Below, piece by piece: positions 53,169-62,551 of a stretch of DNA of 64,000 nucleotides (its first letter is position 1; each line of letters starts with the position of its first letter). A program made the translations under genes and the position numbers. The stretch covers positions 124,001-188,000 of the forward strand of contig NZ_LPUX01000055.1 in the NCBI RefSeq assembly GCF_001651865.1, in the 5' to 3' direction. A model generated the notes under the pieces. It was not told where the DNA came from. It made no database searches and saw only the letters and a program-made list of their open reading frames with translations. The DNA comes from Sinorhizobium glycinis. Lineage in GTDB: Bacteria; Pseudomonadota; Alphaproteobacteria; Rhizobiales; Rhizobiaceae.

Positions 53169-53194
53169 GATCTCCGTGATATCGTCAGGAGATC
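53169..53194 (+). promoter_or_regulatory. Shine-Dalgarno-sequestering hairpin of the thiD riboswitch
   Basis: GATCTCC (53169-53175) pairs perfectly with GGAGATC (53188-53194), the ribosome-binding site of thiD (ATG at 53200). No T-run follows, so control is likely at translation. Confidence 0.72.
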
Positions 53195-53199
53195 GACCA

Positions 53200-54018
53200 A
53201 TGCCGCTTCTTCCGTCCTTCCCGCCGATCGCGCTCACCATTGCCGGCTCGGATTCGGGCGGCGGGGCCGGTATTCAGGCTGATCTCAAGACTTTTTCGGC
53301 CCTCGGCGTCTACGGCGCCAGCGTCGTGACGGCGATCACGGCGCAGAATACGAAGGGCGTGATCGCCGTCGAGGACGTCTCGCCGAGGATCGTTGCCGCG
53401 CAGATCGATGCGGTCTTTTCTGATCTCGATGTGATGGCGGTCAAGGTCGGCATGGTCTCGCGCCGGGAAACGATCATCGTCATTGCCGAAGGCTTGCGCC
53501 GCTTCGAGAGGCGCGCGGTCGTCGATCCAGTCATGGTGGCGACCTCCGGCGACCCGTTGCTGCAGCCGGATGCCATGGCCGCACTGACGCATGAGCTTCT
53601 GCCTTTGACCATCGTCGTCACACCCAATCTGCCGGAAGCGGCACTTCTCACGGGCCGGGCGATTGCCGAGGACGAAGCCGAGATGGCCCGCCAGGCCGAA
53701 TTGCTCATGAGAACGGGTGCGCGCTCGGTATTGATCAAGGGAGGGCACCTGCGGGGCAGCGATGCCACCGATCTGCTTTTCGATGGCGATCGGCTCGTCC
53801 GGTTCCCGGCGAGGCGGGTCGAGACGCGCAACGATCATGGCACCGGCTGCACGCTTTCTGCGGCCATTGCGGCCGGTCTTACCAAGGGGCAGTCGGTCCC
53901 CGAGGCCGCAGGCGCCGCGAAGGCCTATCTGCACGAGGCGATATCCGCTGCCGACAGGCTGAAGGTGGGAGAGGGGCGGGGACCGGTACACCATTTCCAC
54001 GCATGGTGGCCTCGCTGA
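53200..54018 (+). CDS. thiD: Hydroxymethylpyrimidine/phosphomethylpyrimidine kinase
   Basis: A 272-residue ribokinase-fold kinase. It begins IALTIAGSDSGGGAGIQADL, the substrate-binding signature of ThiD, and ends with the nucleotide and catalytic motif DHGTGCTLSAAIAAG with its Asp. It phosphorylates HMP and HMP-P in thiamine synthesis or salvage. The ATG at 53200 follows AGGAG. It is preceded by a TPP riboswitch and is convergent with exoP. Confidence 0.96.
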   Translation: MPLLPSFPPIALTIAGSDSGGGAGIQADLKTFSALGVYGASVVTAITAQNTKGVIAVEDVSPRIVAAQIDAVFSDLDVMAVKVGMVSRRETIIVIAEGLRRFERRAVVDPVMVATSGDPLLQPDAMAALTHELLPLTIVVTPNLPEAALLTGRAIAEDEAEMARQAELLMRTGARSVLIKGGHLRGSDATDLLFDGDRLVRFPARRVETRNDHGTGCTLSAAIAAGLTKGQSVPEAAGAAKAYLHEAISAADRLKVGEGRGPVHHFHAWWPR

Positions 54019-54066
54019 GGCGGTCTTTCTCCCTCGCTCACCAACGTTGACCGCCTGGTTCGCCGG

Positions 54067-56433
54067 TCAGGCGGCGCTGTGCCGGTCTTCCGTGATGCCC
54101 TGCTCGATATAGTACTTGCCGTAGCGGTGCCGGTACTTCTCCGCTCCGTCGAAGTCGCTGTATTTCTCGAGTTCGTCCATATCGGTCTTGTTAAGGATCA
54201 CGCCGAGAACCTTCGCATCGATCTGCGGCTCGGAATTGAGGAGGTCCCGTACAAGCCTCGATGGTGTCCGGCCCCATTCCACGACGAAGAGGACGCCGTC
54301 GGCGAGCGGCGTGAAGGCCTTCGCGTCTACCACGGGAGCAAGGGCGGCGAGATCGACCACGACGTAGTCGAAGGAATTGCGGGCGTTCTCGATCAGCCCC
54401 GCCATGGCGGGGGAGGCGAGCAATTCGTTGCTCTGGTGCCTCCGGTCTGTCGCCCCGCCACCGGCCGGCAGGATTGCGAGCTTCGTGCGCTGGTCGACCT
54501 TGATGCCGGCAGGCCAGGTTGCTTCTCCCGTGAGCGTCTCGACCAACCCCGTGCGCGGGGCGGGCGTGATCATCTGGGTGAGCCCCGGCTTGCGGATGTC
54601 GGCGTCGATCAACAGCGTCCGCTTGCCGCTCGAGGCAAGAAGCGCCGCGAAATTTGCCGCGACGATCGACTTGCCCTCGTCCGGAAGGGCGGAGACGATC
54701 GCGATGACGCGGCTCTCGTTTCCGGGCAGCATGTGGTCGCAGGCGAGCTTGGCATTGCGGAACGTTTCAGCGAAGGCGGAGCGCGGTGCGTCGAGCACGA
54801 TGCGCGAAAGGCGCTGGAAAGGAGTGGCGGCATGGGACGGGTCGTGCGGCTGCCGATCCGATCCGAAACGGGCCCGCACGAGCTCGCTCGTTTTCTTCGG
54901 CCGTGAGCCGATCAGCGGAACATAGCCGAGCGAGCGGTGGCCGAGGACCGAGCGCACTTCGCCTTCAAGCCGGAAGGTTCGCTCCCGGAATTCGAGAAAT
55001 GCGGCATAGGCGCCGCCGAACATCAAGCCGAGCACGGCCGAAAGCGCCAAGGTCATCGTCTTCTTGGGGCTCGACGGCGCCGTCGGAACGCCGGCCTCGG
55101 AGATGACACGCGCCTTGGCGATCGGGAAGGAACGCTGCTGCGTCGCCTGCTCGTAGCGGCCGAGGTAGGATTCATAGAGGGTCTTCAGCGCCGCCGCCTT
55201 CTGCTCCAGTTCGCGCAACTGCACGAGCGACTTGCTGGCATCCGAATTCTTCCCGGCAATCCCTTCGATGCTCTTGCGCAGCGAGGCTTCGCGCGAACGC
55301 GCGACTTCGAATTCGTTCTTGTAGCTTGCCGTCAGTTGCTGCAGTTCCTGATAGATCTGCCGGCCGATATCGGCCTGCTCGGCGCGGAGCGAGACCGCCT
55401 GCGGGTGGTCCTCGCCGAAATTCTGGGCGACCTCCTGCTCGCGCTTGCCGACGGCGAGATAGCGGGTGCGGAGGTCCCGGATCACCGAATTGTCGCCCTC
55501 CTTGGGAGAGATGGTCGCATTGTTGACGGCGGTTTCCGGCCCTTGATCGATGATCGACTTGAACTGCTCGTAGCGTGCCGAGGCGCTGGCCGTGTCCGCC
55601 TGGGCGACGATCAATTGACTGTTGAGATCGGAGAGCTGCTGCTCGGACATCAGTTCGCCGCGGGCCGCGGTCAGGCCGTTCTCGCTGCGGAACTGTTCGA
55701 CCTCGAGGGCGGCCGCCTGCGAGCGCTGCCGCAGATCGGCAAGCCGCTCCTGCAGCCACACCGAGGCCCGTTCCGTCGCCTCGAAATTGGCGTTCAACTG
55801 GTCCGTCAGATAGGCGTCGGCATAAGTCCTGACCACATTTGCAGCAAGCTGCTGATCGCTCGCGCGGTAGGATAGGGCAATCACGGAACTGCGGCCGACG
55901 CGTTCCACATAGAGCGACTGCTGCAGGAGGGCGGCAGCCTTCAGCCGGCGACCGTTGCGCGCCGCTTCCTCGGAGACGCCCGGCCCGCCGGAAAACAGAC
56001 CCGTTGCCGTCTTCAACCAGTCCTTGACGACTGTGACGGGCGAGCGCGGCGGATTGAGGAGGGTGTCGTTCTCGGAGAGATTGAGCTTGTCGGTCACGCG
56101 CAAGGCCAACTCCCCGGACTTCAGGATCTCGACCGCGCTGGCAATCTGCGTGTCGAGCATCTGGCTGTTGGTCGGCACCGGTTCTTCCTCGGCATATTTC
56201 GACAGATTGTCGTCGAGGAGGATCTGTGTGAGCGACGTGTAGAATGGTGTCGCGAACAACAGATAGGCGGCCCCCAGCAGGATGAAGAGCACCACGAAAG
56301 CCGCCACGAGCCTTGCCCGGCGGACGACGACGGCCACCAGACGGTCGAGATCGATAAAGCCGTCTGACTGATCGTCGCGAGGCACGATGCTCAAGGGTAC
56401 GCTTCTCTGTTTCACGGGGGCCGTTCTGTTCAT
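54067..56433 (-). CDS. exoP: Exopolysaccharide chain-length/polymerisation protein ExoP (BY-kinase)
   Basis: A 788-residue bacterial tyrosine autokinase with a Wzz domain. TM1 (LVAAFVVLFILLGAAYLLFA) and TM2 (TMTLALSAVLGLMFGGAYAA) flank a long periplasmic coiled-coil region. The cytoplasmic kinase has Walker A SALPDEGKSIVAANFA and Walker A' TLLIDADIRKPGL. The tail has a tyrosine cluster (EKYRHRYGKYYIEQ) for autophosphorylation. It controls polymerisation and length of succinoglycan-type exopolysaccharide. GGAGAAGAAG precedes the ATG at 56433. Confidence 0.95.
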   Translation of the reverse strand: MNRTAPVKQRSVPLSIVPRDDQSDGFIDLDRLVAVVVRRARLVAAFVVLFILLGAAYLLFATPFYTSLTQILLDDNLSKYAEEEPVPTNSQMLDTQIASAVEILKSGELALRVTDKLNLSENDTLLNPPRSPVTVVKDWLKTATGLFSGGPGVSEEAARNGRRLKAAALLQQSLYVERVGRSSVIALSYRASDQQLAANVVRTYADAYLTDQLNANFEATERASVWLQERLADLRQRSQAAALEVEQFRSENGLTAARGELMSEQQLSDLNSQLIVAQADTASASARYEQFKSIIDQGPETAVNNATISPKEGDNSVIRDLRTRYLAVGKREQEVAQNFGEDHPQAVSLRAEQADIGRQIYQELQQLTASYKNEFEVARSREASLRKSIEGIAGKNSDASKSLVQLRELEQKAAALKTLYESYLGRYEQATQQRSFPIAKARVISEAGVPTAPSSPKKTMTLALSAVLGLMFGGAYAAFLEFRERTFRLEGEVRSVLGHRSLGYVPLIGSRPKKTSELVRARFGSDRQPHDPSHAATPFQRLSRIVLDAPRSAFAETFRNAKLACDHMLPGNESRVIAIVSALPDEGKSIVAANFAALLASSGKRTLLIDADIRKPGLTQMITPAPRTGLVETLTGEATWPAGIKVDQRTKLAILPAGGGATDRRHQSNELLASPAMAGLIENARNSFDYVVVDLAALAPVVDAKAFTPLADGVLFVVEWGRTPSRLVRDLLNSEPQIDAKVLGVILNKTDMDELEKYSDFDGAEKYRHRYGKYYIEQGITEDRHSAA

Positions 56434-56452
56434 CTTCTTCTCCGGTCCTCCT

Positions 56453-56531
56453 GCATGCTTTCTTGAAAACATGCAGTATTCCAATGTGCTACAGCGGCTT
56501 CGCGCGCCTCATAAGACGCGCGGCGCTGTGG
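56453..56531. repeat. Dispersed palindromic repeat, copy 9, between exoN and exoP
   Basis: A shortened P1 (GCATGCTTTCTTGAAAACATGC), the spacer AGTATTCCAATGTG and P2 (CTACAGCGGCTTCGCGCGC...GACGCGCGGCGCTGTGG) fill most of the exoN-exoP gap. The P2 stem could attenuate or process the exo transcript before exoP. Confidence 0.82.
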
Positions 56532-56567
56532 TCCCGGCGGTCTGGTTCAGCCGCCGGAGCTTTGCGC

Positions 56568-57473
56568 TTATGCCGCCCGGATGCGGCTTTCGTGAGACGA
56601 GACGATCTCGCGAACGGATTCGAGCACGAGGTCGCCGATATCCGCGCGTGCGAGCGCAAAGGCAACATTGGCCTCGATGAAGCCCTGTTTCGAACCGCAG
56701 TCGAAGGTGCGGCCTTCATAGGGATGGGCGTGGAAGGACTGGGCCGCCGAAAGCGTCAGCATGCCGTCGGTCAGCTGGATCTCGTTGCCGGCACCGCGTG
56801 ACTGGTGGGCGAGAATGGAGAAGATCTCCGGCTGCAGGATATAGCGGCCATTGAGATAATAGTTTGACGGCGCCTGACCCGTCGGCGGCTTTTCGACCAT
56901 CTGCGTCACCGAGAAGCCGTGCCGCACCGTTTCGCCCTTCCCGACGATGCCGTATTTCGAGGCCTCTTCGGGTGCGCATTGCTCGACGGCGACAACATTG
57001 CCGCCGACCTCGCGATAGAGGTCCATGAGCCCGGCCATGCAGCCGCGCGCCCCGAAGGACACCATGTCCGGCAGCAGCAGAGCGAAGGGCTCGTCGCCGA
57101 TCAGGTCACGCGCGCACCAGACCGCGTGCCCGAGGCCGAGCGGCGCCTGCTGGCGCGTGAAGCTGACCGAGCCGGCCGCCGGCAACATGGCTTCGAGTTC
57201 GGAGATCTGCGCATTCTTGCCCGAGCGCGACAGCGACGAGATGAGCTCGGGCGTGTCGTCGAAATGGTCCTCGATAACCTGCTTGTTGCGGCTGGTGACG
57301 AAGACGATGTGCTCGATGCCGGCCTGGCGCGCCTCGTCGACCGCATATTGGACGACGGGCCGGTCGACGATCGTCAACATTTCCTTCGGCACGGCCTTTG
57401 TGGCGGGAAGGAACCTCGTTCCGTTCCCGGCAACGGGGATCACTGCTTTCCTGACGGTCCTGATGCGGTCCAT
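56568..57473 (-). CDS. exoN: UTP-glucose-1-phosphate uridylyltransferase ExoN
   Basis: A 301-residue GalU-type nucleotidyltransferase. The signature [18 protein letters not shown] lies near residue 16, and [34 protein letters not shown] and [20 protein letters not shown] follow. It makes UDP-glucose for exopolysaccharide assembly. AAGGATGAC precedes the ATG at 57473, which is four bases after the exoO stop. Confidence 0.95.
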   Translation of the reverse strand: MDRIRTVRKAVIPVAGNGTRFLPATKAVPKEMLTIVDRPVVQYAVDEARQAGIEHIVFVTSRNKQVIEDHFDDTPELISSLSRSGKNAQISELEAMLPAAGSVSFTRQQAPLGLGHAVWCARDLIGDEPFALLLPDMVSFGARGCMAGLMDLYREVGGNVVAVEQCAPEEASKYGIVGKGETVRHGFSVTQMVEKPPTGQAPSNYYLNGRYILQPEIFSILAHQSRGAGNEIQLTDGMLTLSAAQSFHAHPYEGRTFDCGSKQGFIEANVAFALARADIGDLVLESVREIVSSHESRIRAA

Positions 57474-57477
57474 TTTG

Positions 57478-58524
57478 TCATCCTTTGCTTGTGTGAGGAT
57501 CATTGCCCAGCGGGGATCGTTCAGCCGCCACCGTGATCGGGGCGGGTTGCGGCGCCCGCGCCGCCAGGCGGCGCAATCGCGCGGCGATCGGCATCCTGAG
57601 ATGCCGAAGCGCAAGCGGGTCGGCGAGCGCGATCTTCAGCGCTCCAACCAACGATCTCATTTTCAATTGCCCGATGAGGAGCAGAAACGAACGCGCCTGG
57701 CGGAAGCCACGTGCGCGCTTGCGCTGCATCCTCCGCGACAGCGGATCCAGCGCGTAGCGGCGCAGGAACGCCTCGTCCGCCGCCATCATCGCGTCGATGT
57801 GTTCGAGCTTCAGCACGCGTGAGATCGAGCCCTCGCGGATGTGATAAGTGTATCCGGCCGAGGGCTCGACGGCGCAGCGGCCGCCGCAGGCGAGCGCGGA
57901 TGCGAGCAGGATGTAGTCTTCGCCGATCCTCAGCGACTCGTCGAAAGAGAGACCATGTCCGGCGAGGAAGCGGCGATCGAACACCGGCTTCATGTAGCCG
58001 AAATTGTGCTCTGAGCGGAAAATCACATTTGATTCAATGAAGGCCGGCAGCGTCAGTTCGGACAGCGCTTCGAGTTCCGCATCCTCGAACATCCGGACAT
58101 TGCTCCCGTCGAGCGACAGCACGTCGATATTATCGACGACGACCTGCGCTCCGGTCGCTTCGGCGCGGGCGATCATTCGCGCCAGCCGTCCGGGGCGCAC
58201 CGTGTCGTCCGAATCGAGAACGGCGATCCAGCGGCCGCGCGCCGCCGCGAAGCCGGCATTGCGGGCCCCGCCCGGGCCGCGATTGTGTTCGAGCGCAATG
58301 AGCCGGACCCTCGGGTCGTCGATCGCGGTGACAAGAGCAACTGTGTCATCCGAGGAGCAATCGTCGACAACGATTACCTCGACCGTGACGTCTTCCTGGG
58401 CAAGCGCACTGCCGACCGCGCGGGTGATCGTGTCGGCGGAATTATAGGCTGCGACGACGAAGGTGACATCCGGGATGGGGTCGTTCGTCGGCGCGTGCAC
58501 GGGAGCATTGAGGGACGCGGTCAT
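57478..58524 (-). CDS. exoO: Succinoglycan glycosyltransferase ExoO
   Basis: A 348-residue GT2-family enzyme: [20 protein letters not shown] at the start, [13 protein letters not shown], the metal-binding [13 protein letters not shown] and a C-terminal R/K-rich tail. In succinoglycan synthesis ExoO adds a late side-chain glucose at the cytoplasmic membrane. The symbol follows from the order exoL-A-M-O-N-P. Its ATG overlaps the exoM stop. Confidence 0.9.
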   Translation of the reverse strand: MTASLNAPVHAPTNDPIPDVTFVVAAYNSADTITRAVGSALAQEDVTVEVIVVDDCSSDDTVALVTAIDDPRVRLIALEHNRGPGGARNAGFAAARGRWIAVLDSDDTVRPGRLARMIARAEATGAQVVVDNIDVLSLDGSNVRMFEDAELEALSELTLPAFIESNVIFRSEHNFGYMKPVFDRRFLAGHGLSFDESLRIGEDYILLASALACGGRCAVEPSAGYTYHIREGSISRVLKLEHIDAMMAADEAFLRRYALDPLSRRMQRKRARGFRQARSFLLLIGQLKMRSLVGALKIALADPLALRHLRMPIAARLRRLAARAPQPAPITVAAERSPLGNDPHTSKG

Positions 58525-59447
58525 CGGGAGGTCACCTCCGCGGCTCCATATTGCTCGAGTTCCTTATGGCCGAGCAGGCCGCTGATCACGCCGACATGCA
58601 GAACGGCGCGCAGCGCATACCGATTTCGACGGACCGGCGAAAGCAGGGAGAGAACCGCGGCGAACCCGCAAAAGGCTGCCTTGGAGGCGGCGAGCGCAAG
58701 GTTCAGGGGTTGGCCCGAACCGCGCGCCTTTTCCGTCAGCAGCCGTCCGTGCGTCTGGCCGGAGCGGAAGCGGCGCCTGGCAAGCCAGGCAAACGACGCC
58801 CGGCTTTCGGGCACCGGCTCATGCACCCAGGCATCCTTGGCAAAGGCGATCGTGCCGCCGGCTTGGTGCATGCCGGTAAAGAAATCCGTGTCCTCGCCTC
58901 CGCTCCGGCCGAGCGCCAGTTTGAAGCGGCGGCCATGGAGCGACGCGGCTTTGATCCGGAGCAGGGCGTTGCAGGTATAGCCGGTGCGGATTTCGCCCTT
59001 CACCCATACCGGCAAAGTCGAGTGGAAGTCGCTGCGGCGCATCCAGGCCGGCGCCGACGGCGCATAGTGGGCCCGGACCGGGCCGAGGACCGCGTCCGCG
59101 CCGCTCGCCTGCGCCTCTTCCAGGAGGCACACCAGCCAGTCGCGCGAGGCGGTCTCATCGTCGTCGATGAAGGCGAGAAGGTCGCCGGTACTGTTATCCA
59201 GGCAGGCATTGCGGGCGATCGAGATGTTCGAAGCCGGGCAATGGAGATAGGTGACCTCGAAAGGCATTTCCGGCAGCAGTTTCTCGACAAGCGCCTTGGC
59301 GCTCGGCTTGGAATCGTTGTCGGCGACAATGACGCGAAGCGTCGCCCTTGCCGGCACCGTCACCGCCGCCAGCGACCGAAGTGTCGCGGCGAGTTCGGGG
59401 CGACGAAAAGTGCAGACGCCGATGTCGATCTGAAGGGTCGCGCTCAT
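58521..59447 (-). CDS. exoM: Succinoglycan glycosyltransferase ExoM
   Basis: A 308-residue GT2-family enzyme with IGVCTFRRPELAATLRSLAA, a nucleotide-binding VIVADNDSKPSA, DLLAFIDDDETASRDWLVC and GGEDTDFFTGMHQAGG. Hydrophobic stretches near the C terminus (AAFCGFAAVLSLLS) indicate membrane association. ExoM adds the fourth sugar (glucose) of the succinoglycan unit in S. meliloti. The ATG at 59447 overlaps the exoA stop (ATGA). Confidence 0.9.
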   Translation of the reverse strand: MSATLQIDIGVCTFRRPELAATLRSLAAVTVPARATLRVIVADNDSKPSAKALVEKLLPEMPFEVTYLHCPASNISIARNACLDNSTGDLLAFIDDDETASRDWLVCLLEEAQASGADAVLGPVRAHYAPSAPAWMRRSDFHSTLPVWVKGEIRTGYTCNALLRIKAASLHGRRFKLALGRSGGEDTDFFTGMHQAGGTIAFAKDAWVHEPVPESRASFAWLARRRFRSGQTHGRLLTEKARGSGQPLNLALAASKAAFCGFAAVLSLLSPVRRNRYALRAVLHVGVISGLLGHKELEQYGAAEVTSR

Positions 59448-60439
59448 TGCGTCACCCGCCGCCTGAAATCGAGAAGTTCCCGCCAGAAGCCCGCGGACCA
59501 CGCGAGATGCATGACCATGGCCGAGATCGCCGCGAGCGGTCCGTAGGGATTGCGCTCACCGAGCGCCATCCAGACGCCGTAGCCGAGGCAGGCCGCTGCC
59601 CAGACGCCGAAGGGGATGATCGCCGCCCAATTGACGATGGCGAGAAACGCGCCGAACGCGACAGGCGCGACGGCAAGCGGCAGCATCTGCCGGAGGCCGG
59701 GCATGGCGCGGTGCTTCAGGATGTTCTTCGCCCGGCCGCGGCCATAGCCGAAATATTGCTTGAACAGCGGCACTATCCTGGCGCGCGGATAGTAGACCAT
59801 GCTGGTCCGATCGGTCATCCAGATGCGGTAGCCGGCCTTTCCCAGGCGATAATCCAGCTCAGCATCTTCATTGTGGCTGAAACTCTCGTCGTAACCCCCG
59901 ACCGCCGCGAAAGCGGCAATGCGCATCAGGGCATGATGGCCGTGCTCGGCCCAGTGGCCGGCCGCGCCCGTCCGGTGCCTGGAGCCGCCATTGCCGAGCT
60001 TGGAATTCTGCGCGTAGGCCGTCGCCTTCTGGAAGGTGCTGAAACCGACGGTCTGCATGGCGACAACCACCGAGTCCGCTCCCGTCGCGAGCGCTTCCTC
60101 CACCAGACGCTCGCAATAATCGTCGGGGTAGCTCGCATGCGCATCGATGCGGATCAGGTAGTCGACGCCCGAACCGAGTTCGGCGACGGCCCGATTGACG
60201 GCGGCGCTCTGGATCCGCTTCGGATTGTCGAGGAAAAGGATGCGAGGATCCTCTTCGGAAAGGCGACGAGCGATCTCGCGCGTACCGTCGGTGCTGCCGC
60301 CGTCGGTGATGACGACCTTCGCATCGAGGACGTCGACCGAGGGGCGCAGCTTGTCGATCAACGCCTCGATATGCAGCGCTTCATTGAGGCAGGGTATGAC
60401 GATGAGGGTCGATTTCGATGCCAGGCTGTCCGCGGTCAT
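59444..60439 (-). CDS. exoA: Succinoglycan glycosyltransferase ExoA
   Basis: A 331-residue GT2-family enzyme with LIVIPCLNEALHIEALIDKL, KVVITDGGSTDGTREIARRL, DYLIRIDAHASYPDDYCERL and SHNEDAELDYRLGKAGYRIW. Two to three TM helices at the C terminus (LPLAVAPVAFGAFLAIVNWA and following) anchor it. ExoA adds the third sugar of the succinoglycan backbone. Its ATG at 60439 overlaps the exoL stop by four bases. Confidence 0.92.
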   Translation of the reverse strand: MTADSLASKSTLIVIPCLNEALHIEALIDKLRPSVDVLDAKVVITDGGSTDGTREIARRLSEEDPRILFLDNPKRIQSAAVNRAVAELGSGVDYLIRIDAHASYPDDYCERLVEEALATGADSVVVAMQTVGFSTFQKATAYAQNSKLGNGGSRHRTGAAGHWAEHGHHALMRIAAFAAVGGYDESFSHNEDAELDYRLGKAGYRIWMTDRTSMVYYPRARIVPLFKQYFGYGRGRAKNILKHRAMPGLRQMLPLAVAPVAFGAFLAIVNWAAIIPFGVWAAACLGYGVWMALGERNPYGPLAAISAMVMHLAWSAGFWRELLDFRRRVTQ

Positions 60440-61647
60440 AGCAATCCACTTTCGTTGTGACGGGCTTCCGCAAGGGCAGCGGCAGGCATGATCGTTTGCG
60501 GCGCATCGACGGCGATCGTTGCCAGGCGCCGCACCAGAGTTTCGCAATCCGACCGATCAAAGACCCAGGTGGCCGGATGACATCGGCTGATGCGATCGGC
60601 TGCCTCGGCGAAGTCGTCCGGCGTCATCGAACCCAGAAGGGCGGCGAGGCTGTCGGGATTGGCTTCCTCGAGCACGAGGCCTATGCCGCGCACGGCGAGA
60701 AAGCGTGCCGTCTCGGTGCCTTTCATCGCGATCGGGATGCGGCCATGGCGGCAACCCTCGTAAAGCCGGTTTGGCAGCAGCCAGGCGGAATTCTGGCCTT
60801 CTTCGAAGAAATCGATCGCCCAGGTGAAATGGACGTCGCCATAGATCCCGGCGAGGTCCTCCGGATTGCGATAGGCACCGCCAAACCGCATGAACGGCTC
60901 GTTCTGGACGAAGCCGTCGAAGTCGGTGAACTCCGAGTAGGCAGGCCTGCCGCGGAGAACCACCTCGAAACGGCCTTCCATCTTGCGGGAAAATTCGGCG
61001 AGGAGGCCGAGCGACTTGCGGCAGCGCAGCGCTCCGAACCAACCGATCCTCCAGGGAGCGCCGGGCGGTGGATATTGCGCGGGAGCTACCGTCGGTTCAA
61101 CGCTCCCGTCGATCTCGAGCACCTTGTTTTCGAGCAGCATCGGCGGCGCCTCGATGCCCGAAAGCGGGCGGAAGTAATGCTCGATGAAGGCCGGCGAACT
61201 GGTGATCAGTGAGCGCGCGTCCCGGCCGAGGCGGGCCTCGGCGGCGCGCAGCGCCCGCCCGACCATGTCCCTGCGCAGCATCAGCCGGTGGATGTCGAGA
61301 CACTCGTAGACGATCGGAACCTCGCCGCCGAAGAGCGCGATGGCGCGTTGCGCAACGGCGAGCATTTCGAGATTGCGGGCGATGATGAGATCGGGCTTTC
61401 GAACATGTCCGAGCCTGCTCTTCAGTGACAGGCAGGCTGCGGCTACCGCGCCGATCCGCTGCGCGAACCGGCCGTCCGAAGTCGTCCCGAGTTCGATAGG
61501 CTCGATGCCACTCACGGTGGCAAGCGGATTGCCACCGCGGCGGAAGCCGGCCAGCGTGACATCGGCGCCGCCGGCGACGAGCGTGAGCGTCCTGCGCCGC
61601 ACGGCGGGGTCGGCAAGGTCCTGTGCCAGGTAGAGTATCTGCAGCAT
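60436..61647 (-). CDS. exoL: Succinoglycan glycosyltransferase ExoL
   Basis: A 403-residue glycosyltransferase of GT-B shape: an N-terminal Rossmann region (ILYLAQDLADPAVRRRTLTL), LIIARNLEMLAVAQRAIALF and a C-terminal nucleotide-sugar domain (WRIGWFGALRCRKSLGLLAE; NRLYEGCRHGRIPIAMKGTE). ExoL adds the second sugar of the repeating unit. It is the first of the tightly overlapping exoL-A-M-O genes; about 110 bases separate it from exoK. Confidence 0.92.
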   Translation of the reverse strand: MLQILYLAQDLADPAVRRRTLTLVAGGADVTLAGFRRGGNPLATVSGIEPIELGTTSDGRFAQRIGAVAAACLSLKSRLGHVRKPDLIIARNLEMLAVAQRAIALFGGEVPIVYECLDIHRLMLRRDMVGRALRAAEARLGRDARSLITSSPAFIEHYFRPLSGIEAPPMLLENKVLEIDGSVEPTVAPAQYPPPGAPWRIGWFGALRCRKSLGLLAEFSRKMEGRFEVVLRGRPAYSEFTDFDGFVQNEPFMRFGGAYRNPEDLAGIYGDVHFTWAIDFFEEGQNSAWLLPNRLYEGCRHGRIPIAMKGTETARFLAVRGIGLVLEEANPDSLAALLGSMTPDDFAEAADRISRCHPATWVFDRSDCETLVRRLATIAVDAPQTIMPAAALAEARHNESGLL

Positions 61648-61756
61648 GAAAACATCCGTTCCCCTGCTCAGCCCGGGCCGAGCTTAGTTCAGTTTCTTGT
61701 GCAGCGCAACAAATTGCTGCAAGTGCTCACAACGCGGTCATTTGCTCAGTTTGCGG

Positions 61757-62551
61757 TCATTCCAGTCGGCAGGCGACCGACTCGGCGAATTGGCATTTGT
61801 CGCCGGGAGCCGTGAAGGCGACCCGATCGACCTGGAGCTTTGTCGGATCCTTGTAGGAGAATGTGCCCATCCAATCGCTGAGCGTGTCCGTTCCCCACAG
61901 GCTGAAGAAGATCTTCTGCGCGTTGACCGGGATCTTGGCGGGATCGGTAACCTCGTGAACCAGTTCGCCGTTGATGTAGTAGCGCAGCCGGTTCTTCTCC
62001 CAGACGAAGGCATAGTCGTTGAAGCCCTGGTTGGCGCCGCCCGGCACGTCGGCCAGAAATTCGTTGCCGCCCTTCGCCGACACATACTGATTGATCTGCA
62101 CTTTCGCGGTGTTCTTGCCGAGCACCTCGAAATCGATCTCGTCATGCGGCTTCTTGTCGGTCGGGCCGATATAGGTGAAGAAGGCGGAGTTCAGCCCCGA
62201 ACCGTCGGCCGCCTTGATCCGTGCCTCGTAAGTGCCGTAGCCGAAGCGCTTGCGGGTCTGGATCTCGCCGCAGGCGAAATTTCGCTTGCCTTCCTTGCGC
62301 TCTTCGAAGCCCAGCTCGAGAATGCCGTCTACGATCTTGACCTGCTTTTTCGACCAGGTGCAGTTCTGATGCGCGCCGTTGTCCCATCCGTCCGATACGA
62401 ACCAGACTTTTCTGTCCAGCTTGTCGAAATCATCCATGAACGAGGCGCCATTGGCACCGTCCTGTGCCGCGGCACCGCTCAAGGCGCAGGCGAGGGGAAG
62501 TGCTGTGAAAAGGGCGAGGCGCCACAGGCGCCCATAACGGTTGGGGTTCAT
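61757..62551 (-). CDS. exoK: Endo-1,3-1,4-beta-glycanase ExoK (GH16)
   Basis: A 264-residue secreted GH16 enzyme. The signal peptide covers about residues 1-29 (ACALSGAAAQ). The catalytic motif DEIDFEVLG places Glu138, Asp140 and Glu142 in the GH16 pattern. ExoK cleaves nascent succinoglycan to give lower-molecular-weight chains. Upstream of it there is no exoH, unlike in S. meliloti, so exoK appears to lead this block. The ATG at 62551 is preferred over a frame open to 62722. Confidence 0.94.
   Translation of the reverse strand: MNPNRYGRLWRLALFTALPLACALSGAAAQDGANGASFMDDFDKLDRKVWFVSDGWDNGAHQNCTWSKKQVKIVDGILELGFEERKEGKRNFACGEIQTRKRFGYGTYEARIKAADGSGLNSAFFTYIGPTDKKPHDEIDFEVLGKNTAKVQINQYVSAKGGNEFLADVPGGANQGFNDYAFVWEKNRLRYYINGELVHEVTDPAKIPVNAQKIFFSLWGTDTLSDWMGTFSYKDPTKLQVDRVAFTAPGDKCQFAESVACRLE

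Noticed and set aside
52821-53240. Longer N terminus for the peroxiredoxin
   Set aside because: The extension overlaps the TPP riboswitch and has no similarity to peroxiredoxins; the ATG at 52820 has a good ribosome-binding site.
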